Assembly (NCBI RefSeq): GCF_963678635.1
Contig: NC_087069.1
Span: 6,681,472-6,745,471 of the forward strand
Direction of reading: 5' to 3'
Length of the DNA: 64,000 bases
From: Symsagittifera roscoffensis
Taxonomy: Eukaryota; Xenacoelomorpha; Acoela; Convolutidae
In this document: piece by piece, positions 41,101-50,348 of the stretch
Layout of the letters: each line of letters starts with the position of its first letter
How positions within the stretch are numbered: position 1 is the stretch's first letter
Program-made: the position numbers and the translations under genes
The notes under the pieces: model-generated
Told to the model about the DNA's origin: nothing
Seen by the model: only the letters and a program-made list of their open reading frames with translations
Databases searched by the model: none

Positions 41101-42539
41101 CACCTGCACAACACAAACAATCATAATGTAGTTCCTGCGAATCTCAGTGGATATATCAGAAGGCCTTAACAGTCATGTAGAGGATAGTCCGTTTGTATTA
41201 TCTACCCACATTCCAGACTGTTATTTTGTTGAGCGAAGCTGTTTTTTTTTGCGACTCAAGGCCGTTTTTTTTGCGTCTAGAACTTTCATATGGTACCACT
41301 ATTGCAGCCGAAATTGTTCAGCTAGAGGTCAAGTCCTCACACATTATCATTGCCATGGCTTGGGATCAAGTACTCGATCTGACGATTTCAAAGTGAACGC
41401 TTTACCACTATCTAATTAACAATCCCCCCTATTGTATTTACTAAATAATATCCACCCCTGTAAATAAAACCAGTAATTTTGCACTAGAGCGTTCTATGTA
41501 AATTCGAATTTTGCTGCATTCTGATTGGTCGAAAGTTCGCTGCAAGTAATCTAATTAACAATCTTCCCGAAACTCTGCTTTATGAACTTTCGATGTTATG
41601 TTCATTTCAGTTTAATTTCCGTTGATGTCTAGACAGTTGCTCTTTTTAATTAATTCTGTTTGTCCGAACTTTTTGCACTCTCTATACTATTGCAGCCAAA
41701 TTTGGTCAGGTTGTGGTAGACCTGAAGCTAGAGGTCAACTGAAATCACTCAAACAAATCACAATTACCAAATTGATCTAGCTTAAATAGCTCACATTCTC
41801 CGTGGGGTGTGCAGGAAAATTTTTGACAGGCGAGGGCTGTTTACTTAGTTTTTGTTTTCAACTTTTTCAATAAGGGTAGCCAAAAGCTCAGACTGACCAA
41901 ATTTGACAAAAAATTGTACAATTAAGACAACTTTTATTTCAAAAAATGCTGTTTTTGAGCGGTTTTGACCAATAATAATAAAAAAACTCTACTCGCCTGA
42001 CCTTCTCAAATTTAGAATAAAAACGACATAACGGGATATAAATGGCAAGAAACACGAACCTGATGATAGAGAAAAGACAAATCAATCCACTGCAAACTAC
42101 AGCAACAAAACAGTGTCAACAGAACTCTAACAACGTCGCAAATCTGAGCTGGCTCCAAAATGTTTTTCCTCCGAGATGAAACGCCTATTTTTGAAGGCCG
42201 AAAAAAGTGCCTTAAAATTGACTTGATAATCAAAAACAACCGAATGGGTAACGTGGCAAGCACAAACATGAACGAATCTAGGGCTAGCAAAAATCCGTAA
42301 TAGAAAAATCGTTCCAGGTGAAACGGAATTCTGATCAAAGTGTAGACTTTCTCAATTTTCTCTTCGTATTTTTCATGTTCGTTATTTAGCTCGTATGTAT
42401 TTTTAATTTCCATTTCGAAGTATTTCATGTAAGACATGTCGGCTAAATTTGAGACCAAATCGTACTGGAAATTTGTGCTTTTGACGTTTTCACTGTTGTA
42501 AGTTGCTTTGAGCTCACGGGTGGTTGAAAAGGCCGCCAT
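31755..42539 (-). CDS. TAPT1: TAPT1 homologue, nine coding exons
   Basis: Exons 42,539-42,060; 41,103-40,975; 40,294-40,173; 39,539-39,393; 34,518-34,340; 33,797-33,658; 33,198-33,088; 32,680-32,417; 32,150-31,755 join in phase into 655 codons plus stop. Matches to the family include LRIPFHLERFFYYGFLLALD, VYIIFNMLDVADRLFS, VAFNSHNKSLLIVMMSNNF and FNEIPADIYS. TAPT1 (DUF747) is a multipass ER/ciliary-base membrane protein; its yeast relative is Emp65. I see about six to eight hydrophobic spans and a polar C-terminal tail ending with SKSKKFLSIDTIEAS. The start ATGGCGGCC has a strong Kozak context and lies 27 bases inside the exon after an acceptor, implying a 5' untranslated exon upstream. Three introns use GC donors. 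Confidence 0.93.
32417..32680 (-). CDS. TAPT1: TAPT1 exon (polar tail)
   Basis: 88 codons, acceptor TTTGTAG, donor ACG|GCAAGT, the canonical GC-donor form. Using the nearby GT instead would truncate the protein early in the next exon. Low-complexity Ser/Thr/Gln/Asn tail. Confidence 0.8.
33088..33198 (-). CDS. TAPT1: TAPT1 exon (last membrane span)
   Basis: 37 codons, acceptor TTTTAG, donor CGG|GTAAGC; encodes VLTVLCSVAVILPVSVAIKF. Confidence 0.88.
33658..33797 (-). CDS. TAPT1: TAPT1 exon (EYRLSLAMDWMSSKKK)
   Basis: 140 nt, acceptor TTGCAG, donor read as CAG|GCATGA, a second GC donor; no GT lies nearby in frame. Confidence 0.88.
33893..33985 (+). repeat. tRNA-derived SINE head or tRNA pseudogene
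   Basis: An A-box-like TGGTGTAGTCTAAGG and a B-box-like GGTTCGAGACT lie about 55 bases apart, in a TAPT1 intron. Stems are imperfect, so it is not a functional tRNA. Confidence 0.55.
34340..34518 (-). CDS. TAPT1: TAPT1 exon (VLLVIVCVRNL ... FNEIPADIYS)
   Basis: 179 nt, acceptor TGTGTAG, donor G|GTAATT. It is separated from the previous exon by a 4.9-kb intron carrying a LINE. Confidence 0.92.
34519..36283. other. TAPT1 intron, no gene
   Basis: AT-rich intron sequence. A 22-bp direct repeat, GCATTAAAT(C/A)ATGAAAAACT, lies at about 36,060-36,105. No ORF with recognisable content. Confidence 0.45.
36284..36297. repeat. Left 14-bp target-site duplication of an intronic LINE
   Basis: TACTCAATTAAAAA, repeated exactly at 37,557-37,570. 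Confidence 0.75.
36298..37556 (-). mobile_element. 5'-truncated LINE with restriction-like endonuclease, in TAPT1 intron
   Basis: Minus-strand frames read LASQKGASNWLSVLPL, then FKDGLHLRYGWEPPSTPHTC with CPCGQPFTLTHSLHC (zinc site), RHNEIRDTLATLLDEVCHDV, DDARLDIKANGLWGGR and FDVKIFNP, the C-terminal zinc-site plus PD-(D/E)xK-like region of a LINE. It is broken by a frameshift (about 37,120) and an in-frame TAA (about 36,975). Exact 14-bp direct repeats at both ends show a target-primed insertion of a 5'-truncated copy in the same orientation as the host gene. Confidence 0.75.
37557..37570. repeat. Right 14-bp target-site duplication of the intronic LINE
   Basis: Second copy of TACTCAATTAAAAA. 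Confidence 0.75.
37571..39392. other. TAPT1 intron, no gene
   Basis: AT-rich. A loosely repeated CAAGCAAGCT(T/C)ATCAAG-like text recurs here and at about 36,190-36,290. A short repeat of ATCATTAAGCGAAAA occurs at 39,148-39,213. Confidence 0.5.
39393..39539 (-). CDS. TAPT1: TAPT1 exon (NSHNKSLLIVMMSNNF)
   Basis: 147 nt, acceptor TTGCAG, donor TT|GTATGT. This is the most conserved stretch of the family. Confidence 0.93.
39925..40170. repeat. 125-bp tandem duplication in a TAPT1 intron
   Basis: CTTAAAACAAT begins copies at 39,934 and 40,059; both continue through CTCAATCAACAGTT and GCCGTAAAACAGAAA. The second copy ends at the splice donor of the exon at 40,173. Confidence 0.8.
40173..40294 (-). 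CDS. TAPT1: TAPT1 exon (membrane span ending EATTLN)
   Basis: 122 nt. Acceptor TGTGTGTAG, donor AA|GTCAGT. It encodes a long hydrophobic helix, FLLQFYLAFMYICLHSVIIL; the split Asn codon completes across the next intron. Confidence 0.9.
40320..40475. repeat. Short tandem duplication, about 80-110 bp
   Basis: AAGTTTTACTCTCTTTT and GTTAATTTTTATG occur in the same order twice (about 40,333 and 40,421). Confidence 0.7.
40931..40942 (+). repeat. G-run near a TAPT1 splice donor
   Basis: An eleven-base G tract about 35 bases from the GC donor at 40,975; on the transcript strand it is a C tract. Confidence 0.7.
40975..41103 (-). CDS. TAPT1: TAPT1 exon (VRGQNVLKVYIIFNML)
   Basis: 43 codons, phase 0 at both ends. 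The frame requires the GC donor CAG|GCATGT; the GT four bases further on would put the next exon out of frame. Confidence 0.9.
41320..41410 (-). repeat. tRNA-derived SINE-like piece
   Basis: Minus strand: TAGTGGTAAAGCG (A-box-like) and GATCGAGTACTTGATCC (B-box-like) at tRNA spacing. It lies in the first TAPT1 coding intron. Confidence 0.4.
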
Positions 42540-42566
42540 CTTTTTAAGTTGCGGCACAAAACTACT
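42060..42566 (-). CDS. TAPT1: TAPT1 exon with start codon
   Basis: Acceptor TTTCAG before 42,566, donor CAG|GTTCGT at 42,060. The start is taken at 42,539 (AAGATGGCGGCC). It encodes the conserved entry region and the first two membrane spans, ending at WIDLSFLYHQ. Phase 0. Confidence 0.92.
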
Positions 42567-42659
42567 CTGAAATATAATGATAACCGTAGTCAATAGACAG
42601 TACAAAAATAATTACTTTCCTCATTAAACGACCGAACCTGAAAAAGTTATAAACTTTAG

Positions 42660-42910
42660 AGGATTTAGTGAGGGCGCGAATTTGATATTGTCAGCGCCCA
42701 AAGTGCCCCCTCTATGAAGCTCTTTTTATGTCCGACCAACACAAAAAATCCGTGATGAGGTAACTGAGCCGACAAAGTATAAGCAGAGAAGAAATAAGCC
42801 AACAGTGCAAATTTTTGAGAAAAAATCACATTCATACAAACTGAACAAAACAAGGTCCGGATGGGTCTCAAACTCCAGACCTTGGGGTGCCAAGGCAACA
42901 GCATTACCTC
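42660..42910 (-). repeat. tRNA-derived SINE copy, degenerate
   Basis: Minus strand: a tRNA-like head with TAATGCTGTTGCCTTGGCA and a B-box-like GAGTTTGAGACCC (42,838-42,906), followed by a body shared with 62,360-62,520 (GAGCCGACAAAGTATAAGCAG against AAGCCGATAAAACTTAGGCAG). Body-like text recurs at about 43,020-43,090 and 43,625. Confidence 0.6.
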
Positions 42911-43939
42911 CAGAACAATCGGGAAGAAAACTGGAAGTTATTGGGATTCAACAAAAAAAAACAGTTGAATTTCTTGCAAATTTGTTTAAGAAAGTTGTTA
43001 ACGGGAAAAGGCCATTTTTAGTTTAAGCGGATAAAGTAAGGGCTTGAATTTGATTTTGTCAGCGCCCAAAAAGCCCCTATATGAAGCTTTTTGTCCAATT
43101 AACACTAAAAAGTGAAAACCAACATAATCTAAAATTCAAATACGAGCGCGCAAACAAGTCGATATTTTCAAGTATAGGCCAGCTGAGCTTCGCATGATTA
43201 GCAATACAAAAAAAAATATTTCAATCTTCAGAGAGTAAAAAACTGGAATACTGGGAAAATGTCGTATTTTTCGAACAAATTCAAAATACAGCCTAAACCC
43301 GTCATTCTCTAACAGATGATTCACAAAAAAAACTTATAACACAAGCTGGAAACAGGCAAGCAAATCATTTGTGAAAAACATGGATGTGATTTTTCTTCAA
43401 ATATTTGCCGAAAAATTTCAAAGCATTTGATTATGGTAGATATAAAATAAAACGACATGACTCCATTCATTTCATTCTACAATCTAAGAGGAGCAATCGT
43501 TGTTTTCAAAAAAAAAATGATGCAAACTTTCTGAAAAATCCATTGCCGGCACGATTACAGGAACACATCAAAAGGATTTTCAACTGCATTGAAAATTGCT
43601 AGTATCAAAAGCAAAATTCGTTGAAAGAGACTAAGCCGACAAAATAGGCAGATAACCGATAGCAAATAAACAGCCAAACGATACGCCGATAAGTCTACAA
43701 AAAAGTTATTGACCGGATTAGTACCCTGGAAAACTTTAGGAACGGCCAAAAAAGTTTAAGGGCAAACAATAGTGTCCCACTGATGGAAAAATCTTGGAGA
43801 CAGAAGAAAAATATCTCGATTAATATGAAAGAATGCAAAAGTGCAATAACTGTTAATATTTTCATTTTTCATAGAACAACTAAACATCACCGTAAACTCC
43901 AACTTTTTCAATGCAACTACCCTAATTTGAAAAAAAAAC

Positions 43940-44600
43940 CACGGAGTAAATCAGTTGGAAAAGTGTCAATGAACGCAAGGAAATAAAAACAAAGCCACCA
44001 GACAGTTGGAAAATAGTCGATGAACGCAAATGAACAAAAAAACTGATTTCTTTTTTTTAAAAAATCTCACATTTCAAGCTTCATAAAAACACTTATGATT
44101 GACACTTTCATAAAATGAACCCAACTTGAAAAAACTGGATTTTGTAAAAACTTTTTTTCCGCTGGGAAATCTGAAAAACATATGCCACTTTCGAAAGTAG
44201 AAGTAGATCGCGTGTTTGGTGACCTTTATATTTTTGCTGTTCGATGCAGGTGTTTCAACAAAAGGAAATTACATCAAAAATCAAGTTTGAGCCTGAACAA
44301 ATTTTCAGTTTCCTGAAAAAAACCCAACGCTACCTATAAAAGAATCTCCATTACGTTAAAAAAAATGAACGATCCAATTCTGAAAAAACTTAAATATGCC
44401 CTTAAAACTTTTCGAATTTCAAGAATTTGAGTGTGACACTTTTTTTGTTTAAGTTAGCTCATGTTGAGAAAACTGGATCATTGTGCATTTTTTTTATTCC
44501 GCTGAGAAATCTTGAAAGTAAAATTCACTTTCGGAACTAGAAAACCATCACGGTTTTCGTGACCTTAACAATTTTGCTATTCGATATGTCAGCGAATGAT
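43940..44600. repeat. Dispersed repeat family copies, partial
   Basis: CAGTTGGAAAAGTGTCAATG and then GAACGCAAGG (43,952) and CAGTTGGAAAATAGTCGATG (44,003) are left-end motifs. Two copies of the internal signature follow (CCGCTGGGAAATCTGAAAAA and ACTTTCGAAAGTAGAAGTAG at 44,158-44,210; a diverged pair at 44,500-44,545). Confidence 0.55.
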
Positions 44601-45369
44601 AGTCAAATAGCAAATGTTCAAATCTGAGCTTTAACAAATTGTAAGACTTATGCCCGAAAGAAAAGATCATCTATATCAGTCGAAATCACTTCGTTCATCG
44701 ACACGTAAACGACTCATAACATTGAAAAACTTATTGACCTTTGAAGAAACTGAAGATGTCATTCAAAATCAAATCACTTGTCATCTTAGACATGGCTGTT
44801 ACCTTGGCAACAAAAACGCAGAAGAATCCGCTGAACTTTATTTTGAATCAAACTATCAACTGATTCAGTGATTCCAGGAGGCACTTTTTACCCTGAAAAA
44901 GCCATAATTAGATATGGAAAATCGCACGCGAAAAATAATGGGAAATTCACATCCCTCACAAAAATTAAAGAACCGCCCCTGATTATAAACTCGACTTGCT
45001 CAGCCATAAATACGCGACATAGATTTGCCATGTGCGCTTGAATAGTAAAATACCTGATAAATACATCGTAGGAATTAACGATTTTTTGTTACTGCTTTCA
45101 AGCTTCATATTTGAGCAAGCTGTTCTTTCAAAATAACTAGAAGGACGGTCGAGCGTCGGACCTTAAGTCTACTACTAAAATTCACGACTTCAAGTCAAAA
45201 CCATTTCAAACATTTGAGTTAAGCGATTGAAAAACTTATCGTCGGACTTTCATTCTAGATCCAGGCCTACGGTATCATCTAAAAGACGCTACGCCCTGAT
45301 AAAAGAAGCAATTTTGATATACTAATAACTTGCTGCAAGTTGCAACTATACATTTTGATTCTGCTCCCT

Positions 45370-45668
45370 TTGACCGCTCGGTCAATAAAATAAAACCTGT
45401 CTATTCAAATTTGAAAGACTTAATTTACCTCCATATTTGAGAGAGAAAGCAGAATTTACCAGTTCATTTACACAATTGAAGATCTCAAGTTGCTTTTGGT
45501 TATACAAACGTTCGTTCTTGATGACCGACCGGTCATATGAATCCAACAGACTTGCATCCGCTTCAATGGTATGAAAATTTACCGGTCGTCTATTTGTTCA
45601 CGCCAGACGACACAAACAATCTGTTTAAACTCTTAACCTATAAAGTCAAAATGACCGCTAGGTCATTT
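45370..45668. promoter_or_regulatory. Three TGACC/GGTCA palindromes in 300 bp
   Basis: TTGACCGCTCGGTCAA (45,370-45,385), ATGACCGACCGGTCAT (45,521-45,536) and AAATGACCGCTAGGTCATTT (45,649-45,668), spaced about 150 and 130 bp. They are everted arrangements of the GGTCA half-site used by nuclear receptors. They lie about 3 kb upstream of the TAPT1 start. A protein-binding role is a guess. Confidence 0.45.
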
Positions 45669-45909
45669 TACCATATGAAGTAGCCAAATCAAGTTTAATT
45701 CTGCAAATAATTTTTATGATTTGCTAAGAACATGTGTAATGAACTTTAAGAGAGCACTTAGTACGCTTTTCATGTTTTTATGATAACTTAGTAAAGTGGG
45801 ATTATTGAGAGCTATATTTGAGGAACGACTGTATCTATATACGCAAAAAACGGCAAGATTGATTAATTATTGCATCGTATGAAGTCATCGATATTGTATG
45901 CCAATGCTT

Positions 45910-48900
45910 TTCTATTTTATGGCTACGACCATCTGAAAGATCGGGAAAGAACTATGAAGTCTTTTCTGTTATACGACCGATAATTATCAAAAGGTTAATT
46001 GAGCTTCTGTTTTTATCGATACAAGATTCCTTACCATTGATATCAATTTCGACCGATCGAATTCGAGGATGAATTCAAGTATCTTAAAAGAAGACCACAA
46101 GCAATCCAGTGTAGTTTAAATCTAAAGCTGTTCGATTCTTGACGTGGAAAAGTTAAATTGGGGTAAAAAAAATCAGTGCAGAGAATACGTCTTTTTGGAC
46201 ACATGAGCTAAAAATAAGAGTGTTTCGCTTAAATTACGAACTGATTCAATCCACTATAAACACTGAAATCTAAGCCACCAGTCTCCGCTATGCAACATAG
46301 CCAAGGGACAGTTGTTTGTGTGTCAATGAGCCGAAAGAGTGGCAATGTTTGTGTGTCAATAAAAAAAATTGGTATGAACGGAAAAATATTCCACCTTGAA
46401 GATCTTTGATTTTCCAGAAAAATAAAAAAACTCTTGAATAAAAAAAACAGGATCAAGAAAGAAACATGATATTCTGCTCTCTGCTGGGAATTCTACAAAA
46501 CTAAATCCCAAAAACTTGAAAAAGAAAATCAAAACTCAAAGAAATCAACTAAAAATTAAATTTGTAGCGTGAAAAACGTTTCTAACTTTTCATTCAGAAA
46601 AACATATACGCGTATATTGATTCGTCTTAATTTGGAATTGAATTGCGTACTTTTTGGTGAAAAACAGCTTTAGAAAATTAGGCCAAATACTAGGGTGCGA
46701 CTTACAAAAAAGACGAGACAGAAAATATAAATTTATACTACTTTAATAGAACTTTAAAATATATTAAAACTTTTGTCTTTCAAATAACAACTCACATCAC
46801 AGAAAACTCAAACTGTTTCAATAAAATTAACCCAATTTGAGAGAACCAGATTCATAAGATCATAAGATTTCCGCTGGGGCTGGGAAAAAAACAACATCCA
46901 CCTAAGAAGGACGAGCAATTTTTTGAAAGTTAAATAGAAAGTGAGTTTTCTAATGGCAAGCCACCCAATCAGACAAAACTGCATTTTAGGAAAACGACTC
47001 AAACAATGTAAATATCAGTTTATTTTTCGAAAAAAAAAAATTAAATTACTAGCAATTCATGTTTTGAGCACCCAAAAAATTTCAACAGTAGCAAAGCGGA
47101 GCCTTACACCACGTGCAATTCAGAAGCAAATGACAATTTTTACTCAGACGCGAAGCTGCACTTCAAAAAAAGCGAGAAAAGGGTAGCATATAGCTTTAGA
47201 AAAGTCAAAAAATGAAAATAACAGGAAAAGTTAAAAAAACTCTGCTATAAATTATTAAAAATTCTGCTGGCATCGGACCCTCGATCCAAAGTCCGCAAAA
47301 CAGGCCGAATGCTCCTTATAACAATAAGTAAACAAAAGAGGCCCAGCTATAATTGGAGGGACCAGGTGGTTAAGCTTTAAAAAACTGATGGATAAAGGTA
47401 TTGCGCAATTTCGAAAATGTGTCGAAGTGTTAAAAAATTGACACTTACTCAGTCAATTACTGAATTCTATCATTATATAAGACAACAGGTTTTTCAAGGG
47501 AGATTAAAATATCTCAGTTTTTTTTTTTTTTAATTTTAGAATTGGCACGGTCGTTTTTGGGGACCTGAAAGAAGTCCAAAAATGGGTCATAAGATGAATG
47601 TTTCCTCAGCCCATCATAGCGGATTTCTTGCCAAACTTTAATAAAATATCTTATTCAGAGGGACACACCTTAGTCTTTATCTGTCGATTAACCCTTAATC
47701 TCAGCACCGGAGTTTTCGAGAAAAATCTAAAATTTCCAAAAATGGGCAAAATTTCAAAAACTAAAGCGATAACTTTTTTCATCAAACAAGGGCGACAGCA
47801 ATCAAGCAGAAAAGATCTACAAACCTTTTCTTTCGATTAAACCCTCAGCTTCATAATTCATCGGGTAGAAATAGAGTTTCCTAGTACTCGTTTCGCAATT
47901 GAACTACTTATCTCAGATTTGGTTGTGGAGTTTCCGAGAAAAGGAAGAAATTTCACAAAAAAAGGGTCATGAATTCAAAATTTGAAAATTTTCTAGGGCA
48001 AAAACTCATTTTCTACAAGCATTAGGGCGTGGCATTTTGAGCAGGTGAGATTCTTAGGTCACGATTTGTTTATTGGTCCATAATCTAAGAAAACGAAAAT
48101 AATCCAAAAATGGGTCCAAAATTCCCCGCAATGAAAATTTCGAAGACTTTATTGAAAAAAGGGAAGTAATCAGAGAAAATTTAATACTTAAGCGAAAAGT
48201 GCAAAAGTTTTCCAAAATGGCTCAAAACACAGCAAAAACCAATCAACCAGATACAAGATATAAGGCTATGCAGCAAAATTAAACCAGATATAACAATGCA
48301 TAATAAATGAGCACAACTGGGGCTTGAAACTTTGGTTTGAAAAGGACGCTGTGGGAAAAAAACTTATGATAAAGCTCTAAAAACTTTTGAAAAAACAAAC
48401 TCCAATAAACCTTTAAAAGAAACTCGATACAAAAAAAAATCAGCAAATCAGAACCCACTCAGTCCCAGAGATCCAACCAGAGACTTGAGTATAAAGTCAG
48501 AGCAGAGTTATGAGCCACTTGTCATACAAAAAAGGAAACACTTAATCCAAAATCACCATAAATGTGATCGTCTAAGCAACTTTACGAAAAGAAAAATTTG
48601 AAATTAAATATTGCAGTTTCCTAGAACAACTACCTAGCAGACAGATGAAAAATTGTCAATGAGCGCACGAAAACTGAAAAAAAAGGACTCACTTGTTTTG
48701 TGAGAAAATTTCAACTTTTTAGGCATAAACATTGATAATTCACAATCGCTGTTAAAACAGAATGAGTTCAAACAGCCATCCAAATAATATAATTTTGGGA
48801 AACATGGCCAACTGATTTTTTTTTTTCACAAAAAAATCTGTCATCGATATACCAAAAAGAGAAAAATGTGTTGCGAAGAAACTATTTCATAAAATTGTAC

Positions 48901-50348
48901 AAAACCTGCACGGAAACAGAAAGTTTATCAAAATCATACCATTTTTCAGTTTCCTTTCTGTAAAGTGATTTACACTCACGGGACATAGACGTCACAAAGT
49001 TAAGTTTTCAAAAAAGATGGAACGAACGAATATTTTTCACGCTTCTGAATATTCCGATTGTATCTCTAATCTTTTCATCAATTCTCATTTTTTAACAAGT
49101 TTTTTTATGTTTTTCTATCTTTACCAAAAAACGGCCGGAGTTTTAAAAGCGGTCTAGTAACACGCCTTAGTAATAACTATCTAAGCCTTTTAAGGGCTAA
49201 CAAACTTATTGATCTAAACAGTTTTCTTCGCAATTATGAACTTGAAAATATAGCCATCAGACAGTTGCAAAAAAGTCACTTAACTATTAACTCGTCTTGT
49301 TTTTAAAAAAATCTCATTTTTCGAACTTCAAAAAAAGTCTGTCCTTAAAGCTCATTCAATTTCTAGACCAATTTATAACAATTGACACGTTTATGGAAAT
49401 GAACAGAACGTAAATAATCAAACCGCAAAAATTTAAAATGAGAATCAATCAAATTTCGAAACTTTTCTTGAAAAAATCATCACAACCTATATATGAGTAT
49501 TCACTACGTTCATCGACTCTTATATCTTGTTACATAATTTTGTAAGTCGATGTTACATAATATTATTTAGGATAAAAAAAATGTATTAATACAGTAGAAA
49601 GGACAGCGAACAAATCCATTGCAGGGTGCTGGTAAAATTATAGATTTTCGGGCTCATAAAATAATAGCATAAATGAAAGGAAGACAAGACAAAAAAAAAA
49701 CAATTTGAGAAAAAAAACAACACAAAATGTTTTTCTTTTTATATCAAAAACTTTTCCGGAATCAAGGACGACAGCTTTGATTACGTACTTCAAACTTAAG
49801 CAGATTTGCACAACAAATTTTGACGGTTAGATGTTAAGCATTGAACTACATTTGATAACATCTATGGAAAAGTTTCGCCTAAACCTTTAGGAAACTCGCT
49901 AGTCGCCCTGATTAGATTTAAATGCGAAACTTGAAAAAGATCACTCAGCGGTTAACTCATGGATTAAACGTACCTCGTTCCTCAAGACTCACTTAAATTT
50001 TCAACCTGGGCTCGAGCTCGGATTATAAAAAAGATATACTAAAGAATATTTTTTTTCAGATAGACTAAAAACCGCGATTGTACGATCTGAATAACTAATG
50101 GATAATTATTTATTTACAATGAACATCTTTTTACAATAAACATACAACATATCTACAAATGCGATGAAAATACAACTAAAATAGAAAAACTAATGCACTG
50201 ATGGAAAAAATATACTAATTTTGCCCTCAGATTAATTCAAAAACAAACACCAGGCGCGAAATTTTGTTTTTCTGCAGAATGAAGATTTTTAATGACTCAT
50301 TCGAGAACATTCTACAAAATCTAATATGAGAATGTTCTAGAGTATTCT
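45910..50348. repeat. Tandem segmental duplication, copy 1 (about 4.4 kb)
   Basis: This block from TTCTATTTTATGGCTACGAC to AATGTTCTAGAGTATTCT is repeated as the next block, in the same order and direction. Differences are scattered substitutions and a few indels. This copy keeps about 90 bases at 47,638-47,729 missing from copy 2, and lacks about 75 bases in two pieces near 48,245 and 48,300. No gene is recognised inside; it contains a tRNA-like piece (47,265-47,345) and dispersed-repeat copies. Confidence 0.93.
48640..49535. repeat. Dispersed short-inverted-end repeat, in duplication copy 1
   Basis: Left-end motif CAGACAGATGAAAAATTGTC with TCAATGAGCGCACG; right end ACCTATATATGAGTATTCAC followed by TACGTTCATCG. 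The matching copy in duplication unit 2 is at about 53,036-53,945. Confidence 0.5.

Noticed and set aside
42838-42906. Functional tRNA gene
   Set aside because: tRNA-like boxes are present but stems are mismatched and a SINE body is attached.
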